Shown here piece by piece: positions 5,119 to 6,438 of a stretch of DNA of 6,438 nt. Position 1 is the first letter of the stretch; each line of letters begins with the position of its first letter. The notes under the pieces are model-generated. The model saw only the letters and a list, made by a program, of their open reading frames with translations. It ran no database searches and was not told where the DNA came from. Location of the stretch: assembly GCA_905480085.1 (NCBI GenBank), contig CAJQPD010000158.1, positions 1 to 6,438 on the forward strand. Direction: 5' to 3'. A program made the position numbers and the translations under genes. This DNA comes from an uncultured Acidimicrobiia bacterium (lineage in GTDB: Bacteria; Actinomycetota; Acidimicrobiia; Spongiisociales; JAENVV01).

Positions 5119-5914
5119 AGCGGTCAGCCTCAGTATGGATGAGCCGCTCACCATGATGGTGGCGGACGTCGGCTGAACGATGAGCGGGATCATCCACGAA
5201 CACCTGGTCGCCTTCGATGTGTAGAGAACCGTAGGCGGCGCTGAGATGTTCTTGCGTCAGGACTTCGGCGGGCGGGCCGCAGGCAATCACCCGGCCAGAG
5301 AGAAGCACCACCCAATCTGAGGCTTGAGCTTCCGCGAGATCGTGCGTCGTCATGATCACCGTGCACCCATGACTCTGTTCATCGTGGATAACGAAATCAA
5401 TCGCCTGGGCCGAGGGTAGGTCGAGGCCGGTCAGCGGTTCGTCGAGGAGGAGTAGATCGTGCGGCTGGGCGAGGCCCTGAGCGACGAACACGCGTTGGCG
5501 TTGGCCGCCTGACAGCTCGGCAAGGTGCCGTCCCGCCAGGCTCTCAATATCCATGCGCTCCATGGCCATCTCGATCGCCTCCCGGTCGCTTGCGTCAAAG
5601 CGACCCAGTAAACCGGCTTTCGAATATCGACCCATGGCGACGATCTCGGCGACCGTGACTGGCAAGGCTTCATTGACCTTGGTGCTTTGCAGCACGTACG
5701 ACAGGCGCGGAGGTTCGTCCCCATGGAGCCGTATCGAACCGGTACTCGGCTCCACCAGCCCGGCTATCAGGTTCAGCAGCGTTGATTTCCCCGAACCGTT
5801 CGGTCCGATCAACGTGGTGACCATCCCGGACGGAATCGAGAAGCTCGAGGCTGCCAATGCGACATTGGGGCCGTAGCGAACACCTACCGCTTGACCGGAT
5901 ACTGCCGGGTTCAT
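5102..5914 (-). CDS. Metal ABC transporter ATPase, ZnuC/MntB-like
   Basis: The 270-aa product is the ATP-hydrolysing subunit of a zinc, manganese or iron uptake transporter of the COG1121 (ZnuC) type, working at the inner face of the membrane. Motifs are complete: Walker A GPNGSGKST (37-45), Q-loop SYVLQ (72-76), signature LSGGQRQR (134-141), Walker B LLLLDEP (154-160), D-loop GLD, switch His191 in TTHD. MGRYSKAGLLGRF (94-106) fits the metal-importer group. The tail past residue 240 is rich in His (245, 252-254, 260, 269), which may bind metal. The ATG at 5914 has GGAG 5 nt upstream and forms an ATGA overlap with the regulator stop, implying translational coupling. No permease gene follows. 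Zinc is favoured by context, not proven. Confidence 0.88.
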   Translation of the reverse strand: MNPAVSGQAVGVRYGPNVALAASSFSIPSGMVTTLIGPNGSGKSTLLNLIAGLVEPSTGSIRLHGDEPPRLSYVLQSTKVNEALPVTVAEIVAMGRYSKAGLLGRFDASDREAIEMAMERMDIESLAGRHLAELSGGQRQRVFVAQGLAQPHDLLLLDEPLTGLDLPSAQAIDFVIHDEQSHGCTVIMTTHDLAEAQASDWVVLLSGRVIACGPPAEVLTQEHLSAAYGSLHIEGDQVFVDDPAHRSADVRHHHGERLIHTEADRSDLHG

Positions 5915-6345
5915 GCGCACTCCGAACAGACGCCCTCGATCTCGAGAGCGTGCCCCCTGGGGAAGAAACGCCCTGAGTTTGTCAACGATTTGACCACGGA
6001 CTCAAGGTCCGCCTCAAGATCAGGCGGGGGAGTTATGTCATCGACGGTCCCACACGAGATACAGACAAGATGGTGGTGATGGCCGGTCAGCCACTCGGCC
6101 AACTCGTATCGAGTGACGCCTTTGATCCCATGATGGGGGCTGAGCACTCCGGTTTTGTCGAGAATTGCCAGCGATCGGTACAACGACGACAACGGGATCG
6201 TTCGCCCCAGGTCCTCATAGAGTTCAGCGGCCGATCGCGGACCGTCGGCCTTGGATAAGGCCCGGATGAGGGCTTTGCGACCTGCCGAGTAGCGAATTCC
6301 GGCCTCGCCCAGACGCTGCATGATGAGTTGTTCAGTGTTTGCCAC
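5911..6345 (-). CDS. Fur-family metal-responsive repressor, likely Zur-type
   Basis: The 144-aa product is a complete Fur-family regulator. A winged-helix domain (1-85) has the recognition region PLSSLYRSLAILDKTGVL (51-68). The hinge is followed by the metal motif HHHHLVCISCG (89-99), with Cys95 and Cys98, and the C-terminal CSEC (Cys140, Cys143); these two CxxC pairs form the structural zinc site. His132 in RGHALEIEG is a further candidate ligand. The family represses metal uptake genes when the metal is plentiful. Coupling to a ZnuC-like ATPase makes Zur more likely than Fur or Mur, but residues alone do not decide. The GTG start at 6345 has AGGA 7 nt upstream. Its operator-like sequence lies in its own promoter. 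Confidence 0.9.
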   Translation of the reverse strand: MANTEQLIMQRLGEAGIRYSAGRKALIRALSKADGPRSAAELYEDLGRTIPLSSLYRSLAILDKTGVLSPHHGIKGVTRYELAEWLTGHHHHLVCISCGTVDDITPPPDLEADLESVVKSLTNSGRFFPRGHALEIEGVCSECA

Positions 6346-6374
6346 GGGCCAGTCCTGTGGGTATCGTTCAGGCG

Positions 6375-6403
6375 AGAATAGGAATCATTATCATTTTCCA
6401 CAA
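6375..6403 (-). promoter_or_regulatory. Promoter of the Fur-family regulator and metal ATPase operon
   Basis: On the minus strand TTGTGG (6403-6398) and TATTCT (6380-6375) lie exactly 17 bp apart. Each matches its consensus at four of six positions. Transcription would start near 6368, giving a short leader that includes the AGGA ribosome binding site. Confidence 0.55.
6381..6399. promoter_or_regulatory. Fur/Zur-type operator
   Basis: Read on the minus strand, GGAAAATGATAATGATTCC contains tandem AATGAT hexamers bounded by GGAA and TTCC, similar to the GATAAT-type repeats of Fur-family operators. It fills the promoter spacer of the regulator gene, so bound repressor would block RNA polymerase. 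On the plus strand it contains TATCAT (6389-6394), a possible -10 for a gene to the right, so one operator could serve both directions. Confidence 0.6.
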
Positions 6404-6407
6404 GTTT

Positions 6408-6438
6408 TTGAGAGCGCTCGGCCTGTTTGGCCTGCTGG
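6408..6438 (+). CDS. Possible start of a divergent secreted or membrane protein
   Basis: From TTG at 6408 the plus strand reads M-R-A-L-G-L-F-G-L-L to the window edge, like the beginning of a signal peptide or membrane helix. Divergent from a Fur-family/ZnuC pair, a metal-binding lipoprotein (ZnuA-like) or permease would fit. There is no clear ribosome binding site, and only ten codons are visible. The true start could also lie further right. Confidence 0.25.
   Translation, partial: MRALGLFGLL

Overview
The window reads as chromosomal DNA from an actinobacterium, possibly an uncultured Acidimicrobiia-like lineage. The evidence is moderately high G+C with G/C-rich third codon positions, GTG starts, a DUF222 (13E12-type) HNH gene, a DUF2277 gene, and start codons that sit directly behind -10 elements as in leaderless transcripts. 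The lineage is an inference, because no rRNA or marker gene is present.

Left part (1-1497). The window opens inside a DUF222/HNH-endonuclease-type gene on the minus strand whose 3' end lies outside. Behind it is more than 1 kb with no convincing gene. This stretch holds a 9-bp-stem palindrome (487-510) and, from about 674 to 1165, five degenerate copies of a roughly 30-nt core spaced 105-128 bp apart, with strong hairpins between the first copies. A small plus-strand ORF with a good ribosome binding site and a hydrophobic N-terminus starts at 1339, but it runs antisense into the next gene and is doubtful.

Middle part (1498-4068), all minus strand: a PNPOx-like FMN split-barrel protein, YaaA (peroxide stress, DNA-binding family), a 76-aa hydrophobic protein with an IPDFIP motif, and a stand-alone ABC ATPase of the ModF/PhrA-like COG1119 type. 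The ATPase and the small hydrophobic protein are 13 bp apart and look cotranscribed (ATPase first).

Right part (4069-6438). A metallo-beta-lactamase-fold hydrolase is transcribed to the right, divergently from the ATPase. It meets a DUF2277 gene tail to tail with 6 bp between stops. On the minus strand a Fur/Zur-family regulator is followed, through an ATGA stop/start overlap, by a ZnuC/MntB-type metal ABC ATPase with a histidine-rich tail, then 19 bp later by DUF2277. The regulator's promoter has a tandem AATGAT operator filling exactly its 17-bp spacer, which suggests metal-dependent autoregulation. At the right edge a plus-strand reading frame beginning like a signal peptide may be the divergent metal-binding lipoprotein or permease gene. 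Neither ABC ATPase has a recognisable permease partner inside the window.

The gene content is mostly recognisable housekeeping and metal homeostasis. The least explained part is the structured, degenerate repeat tract at 674-1165.
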